Source: Paenibacillus dakarensis (GTDB taxonomy: Bacteria; Bacillota; Bacilli; Paenibacillales; Paenibacillaceae). From it: DNA of 64,000 nt. The stretch is taken from the NCBI RefSeq assembly GCF_001373415.1, contig NZ_CDSE01000022.1, positions 32,852-96,851 of the forward strand, read 5' to 3'. Below, piece after piece: positions 8,591 through 16,406 of this stretch. A program made the translations under genes and the position numbers. A model generated the notes under the pieces. That model searched no databases. It was given only the letters and a program-made list of their open reading frames with translations, and had not been told where the DNA came from. Within the stretch, counting starts at the first letter, position 1; every line of letters starts with the position of its first letter.

Positions 8591-9400
8591 GTGGAACACG
8601 TGAAAGGTTTGCTTATTGATCTAGATGGAACGCTGTATCATGGTAAGAATATAATTGAAGGAGCTGACGCTCTTATTCGTAAACTCCGTGAGAAGAAGGT
8701 TCCATATTTGTTTGTAACGAATAATTCTTCCCGTACTCCACAGCAGGTTGCAGAGCATCTTGCTGCGATGGGGATTTCTGCTTTGCCTGAAGAGGTATGC
8801 ACCTCTTCACTTGCAGCAGCGAGTTATATTGCTCATGAAACACCTGGAGCCAAAGTGGCGATTTTGGGAGAGGAAGGACTTGAGCAAGCTCTTTTGGAAG
8901 CCGGTTTGGATATTACGGAAGAACAGCCGCAATACGTTGTTCAAGGTATCGATCGTTCCTTCAACTATTCCTCATTGACTAAAGCTTTAAAATGGATTCA
9001 TGGAGGGGCCATATCTGTATTGACGAATCCTGATTTGCTGCTGCCATCAGATACCGGCCTGACACCAGGTGCAGGTTCGCTCGGTGCAGCTATTGAAGCT
9101 GCTTCCGGTGTAAAACCGGTCATCATTGGAAAACCTTCATCCATCCTGATGAAATATGCAACAGATCGCCTTGGGCTTTCTCCTGCCGAGACAGCAGTTG
9201 TCGGTGATAATCTTAGAACCGATATTGCTGCAGGCGTTAATGCTGGCTGCAGAACGGTGCTTGTCATGACAGGAATCACGACACATGACAACATGGAAGA
9301 TCACATCACTGCTGCCGGTGTTCGTCCTGATTACATATGTGAAGATTTATACGAAGCAGCTGAGCTGCTGTGCTCCAGCGGGGTTAACCATTGCGACTAG
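8591..9400 (+). CDS. yutF: HAD-IIA phosphatase, NagD/YutF type
   Basis: 269-residue HAD hydrolase of subfamily IIA (NagD / p-nitrophenylphosphatase-like, YutF of Bacillus), a general small-molecule phosphatase. Motif I LLIDLDGTLYHG near residue 10, motif II FVTNNSSRTP, a C2 cap in the middle, motif III lysine in VIIGKPSS, motif IV VGDNLRTDIAAG (~205). GTG start with GAGAAGGTG 5-6 nt upstream. First gene of a dense same-strand run reaching 13623, with gaps of 28 nt or less or overlaps. Confidence 0.9.
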   Translation: MEHVKGLLIDLDGTLYHGKNIIEGADALIRKLREKKVPYLFVTNNSSRTPQQVAEHLAAMGISALPEEVCTSSLAAASYIAHETPGAKVAILGEEGLEQALLEAGLDITEEQPQYVVQGIDRSFNYSSLTKALKWIHGGAISVLTNPDLLLPSDTGLTPGAGSLGAAIEAASGVKPVIIGKPSSILMKYATDRLGLSPAETAVVGDNLRTDIAAGVNAGCRTVLVMTGITTHDNMEDHITAAGVRPDYICEDLYEAAELLCSSGVNHCD

Positions 9401-9428
9401 AAGTTTGATATGAAGGGGTAGATGAATC

Positions 9429-10247
9429 ATGCCGGAATTTCCAGAGATGGAGAATTATCGGAGAATGCTGTCAGGCAGTATTCTGAATATTCCGATTAGC
9501 CATGTGAAAGTAAATCGGGAGAAGTCAATCAACGTGCCTTCGGAAGAATTTATATCCGGTCTGATTGGACGAAGAGTTATATTTGTGGAGAGAAGAGGAA
9601 AATATCTCATTTTTCATCTGAGCGATGGACGTCGATTGCTGCTTCATCTCATGCTTGGCGGTCTGCTGTACTTGACCCGGGGAAGCGAAGAACAACCTTC
9701 CCGCTCTACACAGATTGAAATTGCCTTCGGGGACAAAGTGCTCCACTTTATCGGACTGAGACTCGGATATTTGCATATGTTATCAGCGAAAGAGGTCGAC
9801 GCAACGCTGAGTCAGCTCGGCCCAGAGGTTATAGATCGGAGAATGACCCAAGAGCGCTTTGTGAACCTTATGATGAAACGAAGAGGATCATTAAAAAGTC
9901 TGCTTGTAAACCAGCATGCACTTGCGGGCATAGGCAACTGTTATGCAGACGAGATCGCTTTTGACGCTCGGATACATCCAGCCTCCAAGATTCAAAACCT
10001 GAATGAGGAGCTCTTGGAGCAGCTTTTTACAAGTGTTCAGCATGTATTGAAGGAAGCTGCAGACGGTGGCGGCTACATGGACATGCCATTCACAGGGGAT
10101 GACGACCTTACAGGTAAATATAACGAGCAATGCAAGGTATATGATCGTGAAGGTGAACCTTGCGTACGCTGCGGGACGGCTATTGTTAAAGCAGAACAAA
10201 CCGGACGAAAAGTGTTCTTTTGCCCGAATTGTCAGCATGAGTACTAA
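9429..10247 (+). CDS. Fpg/MutM-like DNA glycosylase (divergent member)
   Basis: Base-excision repair glycosylase/AP lyase of the Fpg/Nei fold, 272 residues. It begins MPEFPEMENYRR, keeping Pro2 and Glu3; the conserved beta-strand lysine is in RRGKYLIFHL, the helix-two-turn-helix in LAGIGNCYADEI, and a C-terminal zinc finger has CVRCG and CPNC. It departs from classic MutM: the intercalation loop HLRMEG is HLMLGG, and GIGNIY is GIGNCY. This points to a separate Fpg-like branch with perhaps altered lesion preference. It overlaps nfo by 11 nt, and the two would act in sequence on damaged bases. Confidence 0.85.
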   Translation: MPEFPEMENYRRMLSGSILNIPISHVKVNREKSINVPSEEFISGLIGRRVIFVERRGKYLIFHLSDGRRLLLHLMLGGLLYLTRGSEEQPSRSTQIEIAFGDKVLHFIGLRLGYLHMLSAKEVDATLSQLGPEVIDRRMTQERFVNLMMKRRGSLKSLLVNQHALAGIGNCYADEIAFDARIHPASKIQNLNEELLEQLFTSVQHVLKEAADGGGYMDMPFTGDDDLTGKYNEQCKVYDREGEPCVRCGTAIVKAEQTGRKVFFCPNCQHEY

Positions 10248-11085
10248 AATCCGTATTGGAAGCCATGTCAGTACACGAGGCGGATTTTCAGGGGCTGCGC
10301 GCACAAGTGATCGCATAGGAGGAAAGGCGTTTCAATATTTTCCGAAGAACCCTCGGAGCCTGCATATTAAAATGCCGGATTTGAAGGATGCCATGGCTTG
10401 TGCTGCATACTGCCGCGAGCAGGATATTGTATCGATTGCCCATACGCCATACCCTGTTAATATGGCTGCTGGCCTTGCCAGGGGAGAATCACATTACCGA
10501 TTGACTGTAGAGTCACTTATGAACGATTTGGTTATAGCGGAGGCATGCGGTTCGCTTGGAATTGTTGTACATTTTGGGCATTTAAACAACGAGGATGTGC
10601 TTCTAGGATATCAGAACATTATTCGCTGTATGAACGATGTTCTGTCGTCGTGGACCGGCCAAGCAAAGCTGTTAATTGAGAACCAAGCCGGTGATCATGG
10701 AATTATGGGAATTACGCTTGAAGAATTGGTTAAGGTGAGGGAGCTTGCCGATTATCCGGAAAAGATCGGATTTTGCCTGGATACCTGTCATTTGTTTGCA
10801 GCAGGTCAGTGGAACGTGCATGATACCCATAGTTTGCTTCAAAAAGGTAAGGACTTAGGTTACTGGGAGCATCTTATGGCCGTTCATCTGAATGATTCGA
10901 AGTATGGTGCTGGTTCAAAAAAAGATCGCCATGCTCGTATCGGACAGGGTATGATAGGTACTAAAGCTCTTCAAGAACTTGTATTATCGCCGGAATTGGC
11001 CGGAATACCGTTTGTTTTGGAAAGTGAAAAAGGGGCGGACGGGACACATCGGGAAGATATAGCGGAAGTACTGTCCTGGTCTTGA
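10237..11085 (+). CDS. nfo: Endonuclease IV (AP endonuclease)
   Basis: Cuts the backbone 5' to abasic sites during base-excision repair. 282 residues from ATG 10237 (MSTKIRIGSHVSTRGG), with a TIM barrel and the expected three-metal ligands: HTPY, VVHFGH, the glutamate of LIENQAG, LDTCH, AVHLNDSK, KDRHARIG and LESEKG. A longer in-frame start inside mutM was rejected because it would add over 50 residues unlike the family. The start lies within the last codons of the glycosylase gene with no strong ribosome site, implying translational coupling. Confidence 0.95.
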   Translation: MSTKIRIGSHVSTRGGFSGAARTSDRIGGKAFQYFPKNPRSLHIKMPDLKDAMACAAYCREQDIVSIAHTPYPVNMAAGLARGESHYRLTVESLMNDLVIAEACGSLGIVVHFGHLNNEDVLLGYQNIIRCMNDVLSSWTGQAKLLIENQAGDHGIMGITLEELVKVRELADYPEKIGFCLDTCHLFAAGQWNVHDTHSLLQKGKDLGYWEHLMAVHLNDSKYGAGSKKDRHARIGQGMIGTKALQELVLSPELAGIPFVLESEKGADGTHREDIAEVLSWS

Positions 11086-11103
11086 ACAAGGAGAGGGTGA
11101 AAC

Positions 11104-11442
11104 ATGATTCATCTGTATTTGGATGACTGGCGTTCGTGCCCCAAGGGCTTTGCATTAGCACGTAATGGGGAAGAGTGCCTTTTAATGCTGCGAGAATGCG
11201 ATGTCGATATTTTATCACTGGATTATGAGCTTGGGCCGGATCAAATGAATGGTGGAGATGTTGTTGCCCTCATGGTGTCTGAGAAGCTCTATCCTAAGCA
11301 AATTTATTTACATACCTCCAGTTCGTGGGGTAGAAAAAAGATGTACGAAATGTTATACGATAACATGCCTGCAGAGGTAAAGGTGCATAATGGACCGATG
11401 CCTGAGGCGTTATTACGGAAAGTAGCTGCTGAATCGCCATGA
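11104..11442 (+). CDS. Small receiver-like protein, cREC type (predicted cyclic-phosphate processing)
   Basis: 112 residues resembling the 'cyclic-phosphate processing receiver' (cREC) family, a receiver-fold offshoot predicted in the literature to act on cyclic nucleotides or RNA ends rather than in phosphorelay. Features: N-terminal IHLYLDDWRSCP with two aspartates, SLDYELGPD in the position of the phospho-acceptor strand, and IYLHTSSSWGRKKM in place of the T/K motif. GGAGAGGGTG precedes the ATG by 6 nt. It lies 18 nt after nfo and overlaps the thioredoxin-like gene by 4 nt. Confidence 0.75.
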   Translation: MIHLYLDDWRSCPKGFALARNGEECLLMLRECDVDILSLDYELGPDQMNGGDVVALMVSEKLYPKQIYLHTSSSWGRKKMYEMLYDNMPAEVKVHNGPMPEALLRKVAAESP

Positions 11443-11786
11443 TCACAATAACAGAGCGGGAATTGCTCGAACGCCTGGAATGGCAGGAGCGTTTATTACA
11501 GAGAGGCAAACCGGCTTCTCCGATGATTGTGTTTCTTTATACCCCTCTATGCGGCACCTGTGGGGCTGCCAGAAGAATGCTGGATGTTACAGAAAAACTA
11601 CTACCTGATGAACTTATACTGGAAGCGGATGTTAATTTTTTGCCTGCTGTAGTTCAGCGATTTCAGATAAGGAGTGTTCCGGCTTTATTAGCCATAAGTG
11701 GAAAACCGCAGGAACCGCCTAAAATGCTGTATCGTATGGGATCAGTGCAGGATATTTTGAATTATATCAGGGGTGTGATTCAGTGA
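11439..11786 (+). CDS. Thioredoxin-family protein
   Basis: 115-residue cytosolic thioredoxin-fold protein. The redox motif is CGTC in YTPLCGTCGAARRM (~33-43), and the cis-proline strand is IRSVPALLAI (~75-84). It differs from classic CGPC thioredoxins and lacks a signal peptide. ATGA overlap (4 nt) with the gene before and GTGA-type overlap with the ABC ATPase after indicate coupled translation. The redox partner is unknown. Confidence 0.85.
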   Translation: MITITERELLERLEWQERLLQRGKPASPMIVFLYTPLCGTCGAARRMLDVTEKLLPDELILEADVNFLPAVVQRFQIRSVPALLAISGKPQEPPKMLYRMGSVQDILNYIRGVIQ

Positions 11787-12556
11787 TTTCTTTACAGAAT
11801 GTATCCCTCAAAAGGGAAGAAACGCAAATTCTTGAGAATGTGTCGCTTGAAATGGGCTCAGGGGAGAACTGGGTTATTCTAGGCCGAAACGGCTCGGGTA
11901 AAACGACACTCCTGGAGATGATAACAGGCTATCTCTTTCCGAGTTCAGGACGGGTAGAAGTGCTGGGCAATGTATACGGACGCTGTGATGTGCGTGAGGT
12001 TCGCAAAGAAATCGGATATATAAGCCAGTCTCTGTTAGAAAAATTATCCTTTAGTGATCCCGTATGGGAGGTTGTCGCTACAGGCGCATTTGCATTTTTA
12101 CGATTTTATCAAACGATACCTGATGATATTAAAGAAAAAGCTTTAACCCTGCTGGATGAGATGAATTTCGGGCATTTGGCAAATCATTCGTTAGGTACGC
12201 TTTCACAGGGGGAACGTAAGAAAGTAATGCTCGCTAGATCTTTAATGGCCAATCCGAAGCTGCTTATTTTGGACGAGCCCTGTGCAGGTCTGGACCTGTA
12301 TGAGCGTGAAAAAATGCTATTGGAGATTGATCGATTAAGACAACGGGATATAGCTGTCGTATATGTAACTCATCATATCGAGGAAATTATGCCTTTATTT
12401 ACTCATGTAGCATTAATTAAAGACGGGCAGTTGGCCGGCTCAGGTCGCAAGGAAGATGTGTTAAATAAAGAACTCATTAAAAAAACTTATGATATCAATG
12501 TCGATCTGGAATGGGACGGAGGACGTCCCTGGATTAAAGTAATTTCTGGAGGGTAA
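11783..12556 (+). CDS. ABC transporter ATP-binding protein, YlmA/ModF-like
   Basis: 257-residue ABC ATPase. Walker A GRNGSGKTTLLEM (~33-45), Q-loop GYISQSL, signature LSQGERKKVMLARSL, Walker B LLILDEPCAGLD, H-loop YVTHHIEEI. No permease gene adjoins it. Closest in style to the single-domain B. subtilis YlmA group, whose role is unknown. GTG start with AGGGGTG 7 nt upstream, overlapping the thioredoxin-like gene by 4 nt. Confidence 0.87.
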   Translation: MISLQNVSLKREETQILENVSLEMGSGENWVILGRNGSGKTTLLEMITGYLFPSSGRVEVLGNVYGRCDVREVRKEIGYISQSLLEKLSFSDPVWEVVATGAFAFLRFYQTIPDDIKEKALTLLDEMNFGHLANHSLGTLSQGERKKVMLARSLMANPKLLILDEPCAGLDLYEREKMLLEIDRLRQRDIAVVYVTHHIEEIMPLFTHVALIKDGQLAGSGRKEDVLNKELIKKTYDINVDLEWDGGRPWIKVISGG

Positions 12557-12561
12557 TCCAC

Positions 12562-13623
12562 TTGGACGAACAAAATGCAAGTAATCAGCAGGATCATGAC
12601 CAATCTACATCAAAATTAATTTGTACAGCGAATCATGGCTTTGCGCCGTATGCTCAGGAGGAACTTCGCCGTCGATTCGGCAGTGTCAAAAGCACGATGC
12701 TGATTCCGGGTGAAGTATTTGTAGTCACACTTGAAAGCACGATAGAAGCTGCGGTTGACAGTCTAAAGGATAATCCATTGATTTTTCTGCGTCATATATT
12801 CCCGGTTCTCATGGAGCTTCCGGGGAATGACCCGGATGAAGCTTTAAATCAGGCGGCAGCCTGTTTGTTAAAAAGGGATGATCTTGAAGGAAGGCGGATA
12901 TCTGTCCAGGTAAGAAAAGCAGAAGGCAGCAGCTGGACGGAAAGCCCGGGACTTTTGCGTGATAGGCTGCAGACGGAGCTATCTCCGCTGGAGGCTGATT
13001 TCACTGTCACAGAACCCGAGTGGGTTATTTCTCTGTTTGCAGCGAAGAACGCCTGGTATTTTGGTGTATCCGATCCGTCCAGCAACTTATCCGACTGGAA
13101 TGGAGGAGCTATCCGCTTCCAGCGTGAAGAAGGCCAGATATCCCGGGCAAAATTCAAGCTGCTTGAGGCTGAAAGACAGTTTGAGATTCCATTCTCATCG
13201 TTCCATAATGCACTGGATATTGGTGCAGCACCAGGCGGTTGGACCAGCTTCCTCCTTGAGAGAGGCCTCAAGGTTACGGCAGTGGATCCGGCTAAAATGC
13301 ATGAATCGTTATTAGATCATCCCAATCTTCGCATTGTGAATAAAAATGCCTCTGACGTAAAATTCAAGGAAGCACAGTTTGACCTGCTTGTATGCGATAT
13401 GAGCTGGAGTCCGAAACTGATGGCAAGGTTGGTCACAGACTTACTCTATGCCTTGGCTCCTGGCGGTACAGCGGTCGTAACGGTAAAACTGTTAACAAAG
13501 AAACCGATGGCGCTTGTTCACGAGATCATGGATATTTTCGAAGATTCCCGCATGCAAATCCAAGGGGCAAAGCAGCTCTTTCATAACCGGGATGAAATTA
13601 CTCTATATATGATTAAGTATTAG
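12562..13623 (+). CDS. SAM-dependent RNA methyltransferase, RlmM-like (THUMP + FtsJ fold)
   Basis: 353 residues. The N-terminal ~95 residues resemble a THUMP RNA-binding domain (CTANHGFAPYAQEELRRRFG). The C-terminal Rossmann domain has the AdoMet motif ALDIGAAPGGWTSFLLERG (~215), VTAVDPAKM, a catalytic-type aspartate in LLVCDMSWSP and lysine in AVVTVKLLTKKP, as in FtsJ/RlmM 2'-O-ribose methyltransferases. E. coli RlmM modifies C2498 of 23S rRNA; the same target here is only inferred. TTG start with TGGAGGG 8 nt upstream. Last gene of the run begun at 8591. Confidence 0.85.
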   Translation: MDEQNASNQQDHDQSTSKLICTANHGFAPYAQEELRRRFGSVKSTMLIPGEVFVVTLESTIEAAVDSLKDNPLIFLRHIFPVLMELPGNDPDEALNQAAACLLKRDDLEGRRISVQVRKAEGSSWTESPGLLRDRLQTELSPLEADFTVTEPEWVISLFAAKNAWYFGVSDPSSNLSDWNGGAIRFQREEGQISRAKFKLLEAERQFEIPFSSFHNALDIGAAPGGWTSFLLERGLKVTAVDPAKMHESLLDHPNLRIVNKNASDVKFKEAQFDLLVCDMSWSPKLMARLVTDLLYALAPGGTAVVTVKLLTKKPMALVHEIMDIFEDSRMQIQGAKQLFHNRDEITLYMIKY

Positions 13624-13638
13624 AAAATAAAAAACATC

Positions 13639-13668
13639 TTTACAAAACCTTAAAGTTTGAACTATAAT
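13639..13668 (+). promoter_or_regulatory. Promoter of the tad-like operon
   Basis: TTTACA (13639-13644), 18 bp, TATAAT (13663-13668), close to sigma-A consensus. The predicted start near 13675 would give a leader of about 115 nt containing a strong terminator hairpin before the kinase gene. Confidence 0.75.
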
Positions 13669-13702
13669 GATTCCAAAATTAACCATAAGCAAGATGGGGA
13701 AA

Positions 13703-13758
13703 GCATCCCGCATGATCTGCACGATTTATCGTGAAGGTCCGGCGGGATGCTTTTTTTT
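13703..13758 (+). terminator. Strong hairpin with T8, terminator or attenuator in the tad-like leader
   Basis: GCATCCCGC (13703-13711) pairs with GCGGGATGC (13742-13750), with an inner CACGA/TCGTG hairpin, followed by eight T. It may end the upstream operon, but it also lies downstream of the 13639 promoter, so it could attenuate the tad-like operon or end a roughly 85-nt RNA. Confidence 0.85.
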
Positions 13759-13791
13759 GTGCAGCTGGAGAGAAGGAAAGAGGGGGATCGC

Positions 13792-15252
13792 ATGAACCAT
13801 CCTTCGAAAATGGAGCGCGGAGTGATTCTGGGGCAGCGCTACCGGATAGGACGGAAGCTTGGTGAGGGTGGAATGAGTTATGTGTATTTAGCGGAGGATT
13901 TGAAGCTGCCCGGAAAGATGTGGGCCATTAAAGAAAGTGTAACGCAGCCAGGAATGTTCCAGACCGTACAGGCAGAGGCAGAGCTGCTTACTACCTTAAG
14001 CCATGCCCGCCTGCCGCGGATTGTAGATTTTTTTCAGCCTGACGGTGATGGATACACCTATATGGTTATGGATTATATTCAAGGGACGACTTTGGATAAA
14101 TATTTCAAGAATTACCGAGGTTGTGTGAGCACAGATTTTATTCTTCGGATCGCTTACCAGCTGCTGGAGGTGCTTGGCTACCTTCATAGTCACAAGCCTC
14201 CTGTCATTTTCAGAGATCTAAAGCCTTCGAATATTATGCTGACAGACGAGCTGGAAGTACGGCTGATTGATTTTGGCATTGCCCGAAGTTACAAGCAGGA
14301 GATTAACGAAGACACGGTTAAGCTGGGGACGGTAGGGTTCGCTGCACCAGAGCAGTATGGAGGGGGACAAACGGACGCCAGATCGGATCTATATGGACTG
14401 GGTGCATTGCTTATGTTTCTTACGACAGGAGGTAAATACAGTGAGTGGTTTACGGGTGCAGAGCAGTATATCCGAAAGGATATTCCGGTTGAGCTGCCCC
14501 GGGTAATTAAGAGGCTTCTTCAGCATGATCCAGCGATGCGATTTCAAACTGCGGAGGAAGTGAGAGAGAGCCTGAATGCCAAGTATGGGAAAAAAGACAT
14601 TCGACCTGTTTCACACAAACCTGCGGGTACACTGGTTACTGCCGTTCTCGGCACATCTGCTGGTGTCGGAACAACGCACTGCTGCATTTCTCTAGGGCAC
14701 TTTTTGGCTCGAAAATACAGCAGAGTTGCCGTTGTTGAAATGGGAACAGACCCCATTGCTTTTACACGGATACAAGAAATCGCAGAGAATTCAGCCCCTG
14801 GTTCCAATCATAAATGTTCAATAAACGGAATTGATTTCTGGAGGCAAACAGCAAGGGGAGAAGTGATTTCTTTACTTACGAGCGGTTACGATGCTGTGGT
14901 TCTGGATTTGGGTGCTTACCGGGATACGGAGCGAATGGAAGAGTTCTTTCGGGCTGATGTTCCAATTATTGTTGGCTCTGCTGCAGAGTGGAGGCGTCAA
15001 GATGTATTGACACTTGCAAGAATGGTTAGTCATCATGATCAGCCAAATCGGGTATACGTACTTCCGCTTGCTTCAGAGGATGGGGTCCGGCAGCTTCGCA
15101 AATCCTTGAGCAGCAGTAAAGTGGCCGCATTTCCGTGTGTTCATGATCCTTTTTCCTCAACAGCAGAGACAGAACGGGTTGCGGAATTCATCTATGAAGG
15201 TTTCCTTACTCCCAAGGAACATAAAAGAAGATTCCGATTCGCATGGGGCTAA
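13792..15252 (+). CDS. Ser/Thr protein kinase fused to a degenerate ParA/MinD-like domain
   Basis: 486 residues from ATG 13792 (MNHPSKMERG), with AGAGGGGG upstream; an earlier in-frame ATG at 13747 lies inside the terminator stem and is rejected. Residues ~15-270 form a Hanks-type kinase: glycine loop LGEGGMSYVYLAED, Lys47 in WAIKES, catalytic loop FRDLKPSNIM (Phe for His of HRD), DFG in IDFGIAR, and GTVGFAAPEQYGG. Residues ~280-486 resemble CpaE/MinD, but the P-loop reads LGTSAGVGTTHC without its lysine. No membrane helix or PASTA repeat is seen. First gene of the tad-like operon. I infer signal input to pilus or secretion assembly. Confidence 0.85.
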   Translation: MNHPSKMERGVILGQRYRIGRKLGEGGMSYVYLAEDLKLPGKMWAIKESVTQPGMFQTVQAEAELLTTLSHARLPRIVDFFQPDGDGYTYMVMDYIQGTTLDKYFKNYRGCVSTDFILRIAYQLLEVLGYLHSHKPPVIFRDLKPSNIMLTDELEVRLIDFGIARSYKQEINEDTVKLGTVGFAAPEQYGGGQTDARSDLYGLGALLMFLTTGGKYSEWFTGAEQYIRKDIPVELPRVIKRLLQHDPAMRFQTAEEVRESLNAKYGKKDIRPVSHKPAGTLVTAVLGTSAGVGTTHCCISLGHFLARKYSRVAVVEMGTDPIAFTRIQEIAENSAPGSNHKCSINGIDFWRQTARGEVISLLTSGYDAVVLDLGAYRDTERMEEFFRADVPIIVGSAAEWRRQDVLTLARMVSHHDQPNRVYVLPLASEDGVRQLRKSLSSSKVAAFPCVHDPFSSTAETERVAEFIYEGFLTPKEHKRRFRFAWG

Positions 15253-15280
15253 AGCGTGAAAATGAAAGGAGTACATAAAG

Positions 15281-16384
15281 ATGCCAATCTTAAGGCAGCG
15301 CAGCAAAAAACTGCTGTACGCTGGTCTTGCCGGTGCAGGTGTAATGAGCCTGGTTCTATCTTCGGGATTTTATTATTTGCAAAGCGAAAGGTCTAATCGT
15401 CAAGCATTGGAAACAGAGCAATATCAGCAGCATATTCAGTCACTCGAGGCGGCACAATTGGATGAAATGGAATCGATGAAAAGCGCCTGGGTTCCGCTGC
15501 GCGACATACCAGCGGGTCATTTTATTGAGAGTGGTGACTTGCAGGAGGTCCGTTTACCTGTGAACGTTTCACCTGATAATCTTCCAGCTCATATAGAGGA
15601 GGTAACAGGTAAAGGGGTAAAGATCGAGCTAAGAAAAGGTACGCCGATTACGCTCGGGATGCTATTTGCTGAAGAAGCTACTCCCCGTGATCTCCGGAAC
15701 CGGGAGATGAAATCCATATGGCTGCCGAGCAATTTGAAAAAGGATGATGTGGTCGATATACGGATCCAGTTTCCAACCGGTCAGGATTATATTGTTCTGT
15801 CTAAGAAACGGATTGATAAGCTGTCGAGCCCGGCATTCTGGACTACGCTTAACGAGCAGGAAATATTGTTATTCTCAAGTGCGATGGTCGATGCCTATCT
15901 TCATGAAGCCTCTATTTATGCCCTTACATATGTTGAGCCTGAGCTGCAGGAAAGGGCAGTGCCGAACTACCCGCCGAATCACGAAGTCATAAAGCTCATT
16001 AAAAATGATCCTAATATCGTTAAGAAAGCGGAGAGTCAGCTGGAAGCATCGATACGGACCCTACTTGATCAGGACTTAAGCAGACTAAATCAGGATAAGT
16101 CCATGCAGTCATCAAGCGGTAACGGGTTCAACTATGCCCGAGAGGAGCGACGAATGTATGATTGGAATTCTGTGAATGGATTAACTAATGGATCTGCTGT
16201 AAATGAGGGATATCTACCTGAACAATCATCTGGGTCCTGGTCCATAGATGAGACGGAAACAGATAAGAAGGATCGCTTAACCGAAGCCAGTGACATCCTT
16301 GGCGGGCAAGGCATAGAAGATAATAACGTAAACGGCGGTACGCCGACGGATGATGAGATGGAAGCTATTTTTACAAGTCCATAA
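15281..16384 (+). CDS. CpaB/RcpC-like SAF-domain protein
   Basis: 367 residues, with one N-terminal membrane helix at about 12-31 (LYAGLAGAGVMSLVLSSGFY), then a coiled segment and a SAF domain at ~65-130 (VPLRDIPAGHFIESGDL ... ELRKGTPITLGMLF), the hallmark of Flp pilus protein CpaB/RcpC. The C-terminal ~100 residues are low in hydrophobics and rich in Ser, Asn, Asp and Glu, probably unstructured. In Gram-negatives CpaB works with the outer-membrane secretin; here it would face the cell wall. GAAAGGAGTAC supplies the ribosome site, 28 nt after the kinase. Confidence 0.8.
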   Translation: MPILRQRSKKLLYAGLAGAGVMSLVLSSGFYYLQSERSNRQALETEQYQQHIQSLEAAQLDEMESMKSAWVPLRDIPAGHFIESGDLQEVRLPVNVSPDNLPAHIEEVTGKGVKIELRKGTPITLGMLFAEEATPRDLRNREMKSIWLPSNLKKDDVVDIRIQFPTGQDYIVLSKKRIDKLSSPAFWTTLNEQEILLFSSAMVDAYLHEASIYALTYVEPELQERAVPNYPPNHEVIKLIKNDPNIVKKAESQLEASIRTLLDQDLSRLNQDKSMQSSSGNGFNYAREERRMYDWNSVNGLTNGSAVNEGYLPEQSSGSWSIDETETDKKDRLTEASDILGGQGIEDNNVNGGTPTDDEMEAIFTSP

Positions 16385-16406
16385 CGATAATATTGGGGGG
16401 AGCATA

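Noticed and set aside
10066..10236. N-terminal extension of nfo inside mutM
   Set aside because: The family N-terminus begins at KIRIGSHVS; the extension would overlap mutM by 180 nt and shows no domain.
13747..13791. Upstream in-frame ATG for the kinase gene
   Set aside because: It lies in the 3' arm of the terminator hairpin and lacks a ribosome site; ATG 13792 has AGAGGGGG at the right distance.
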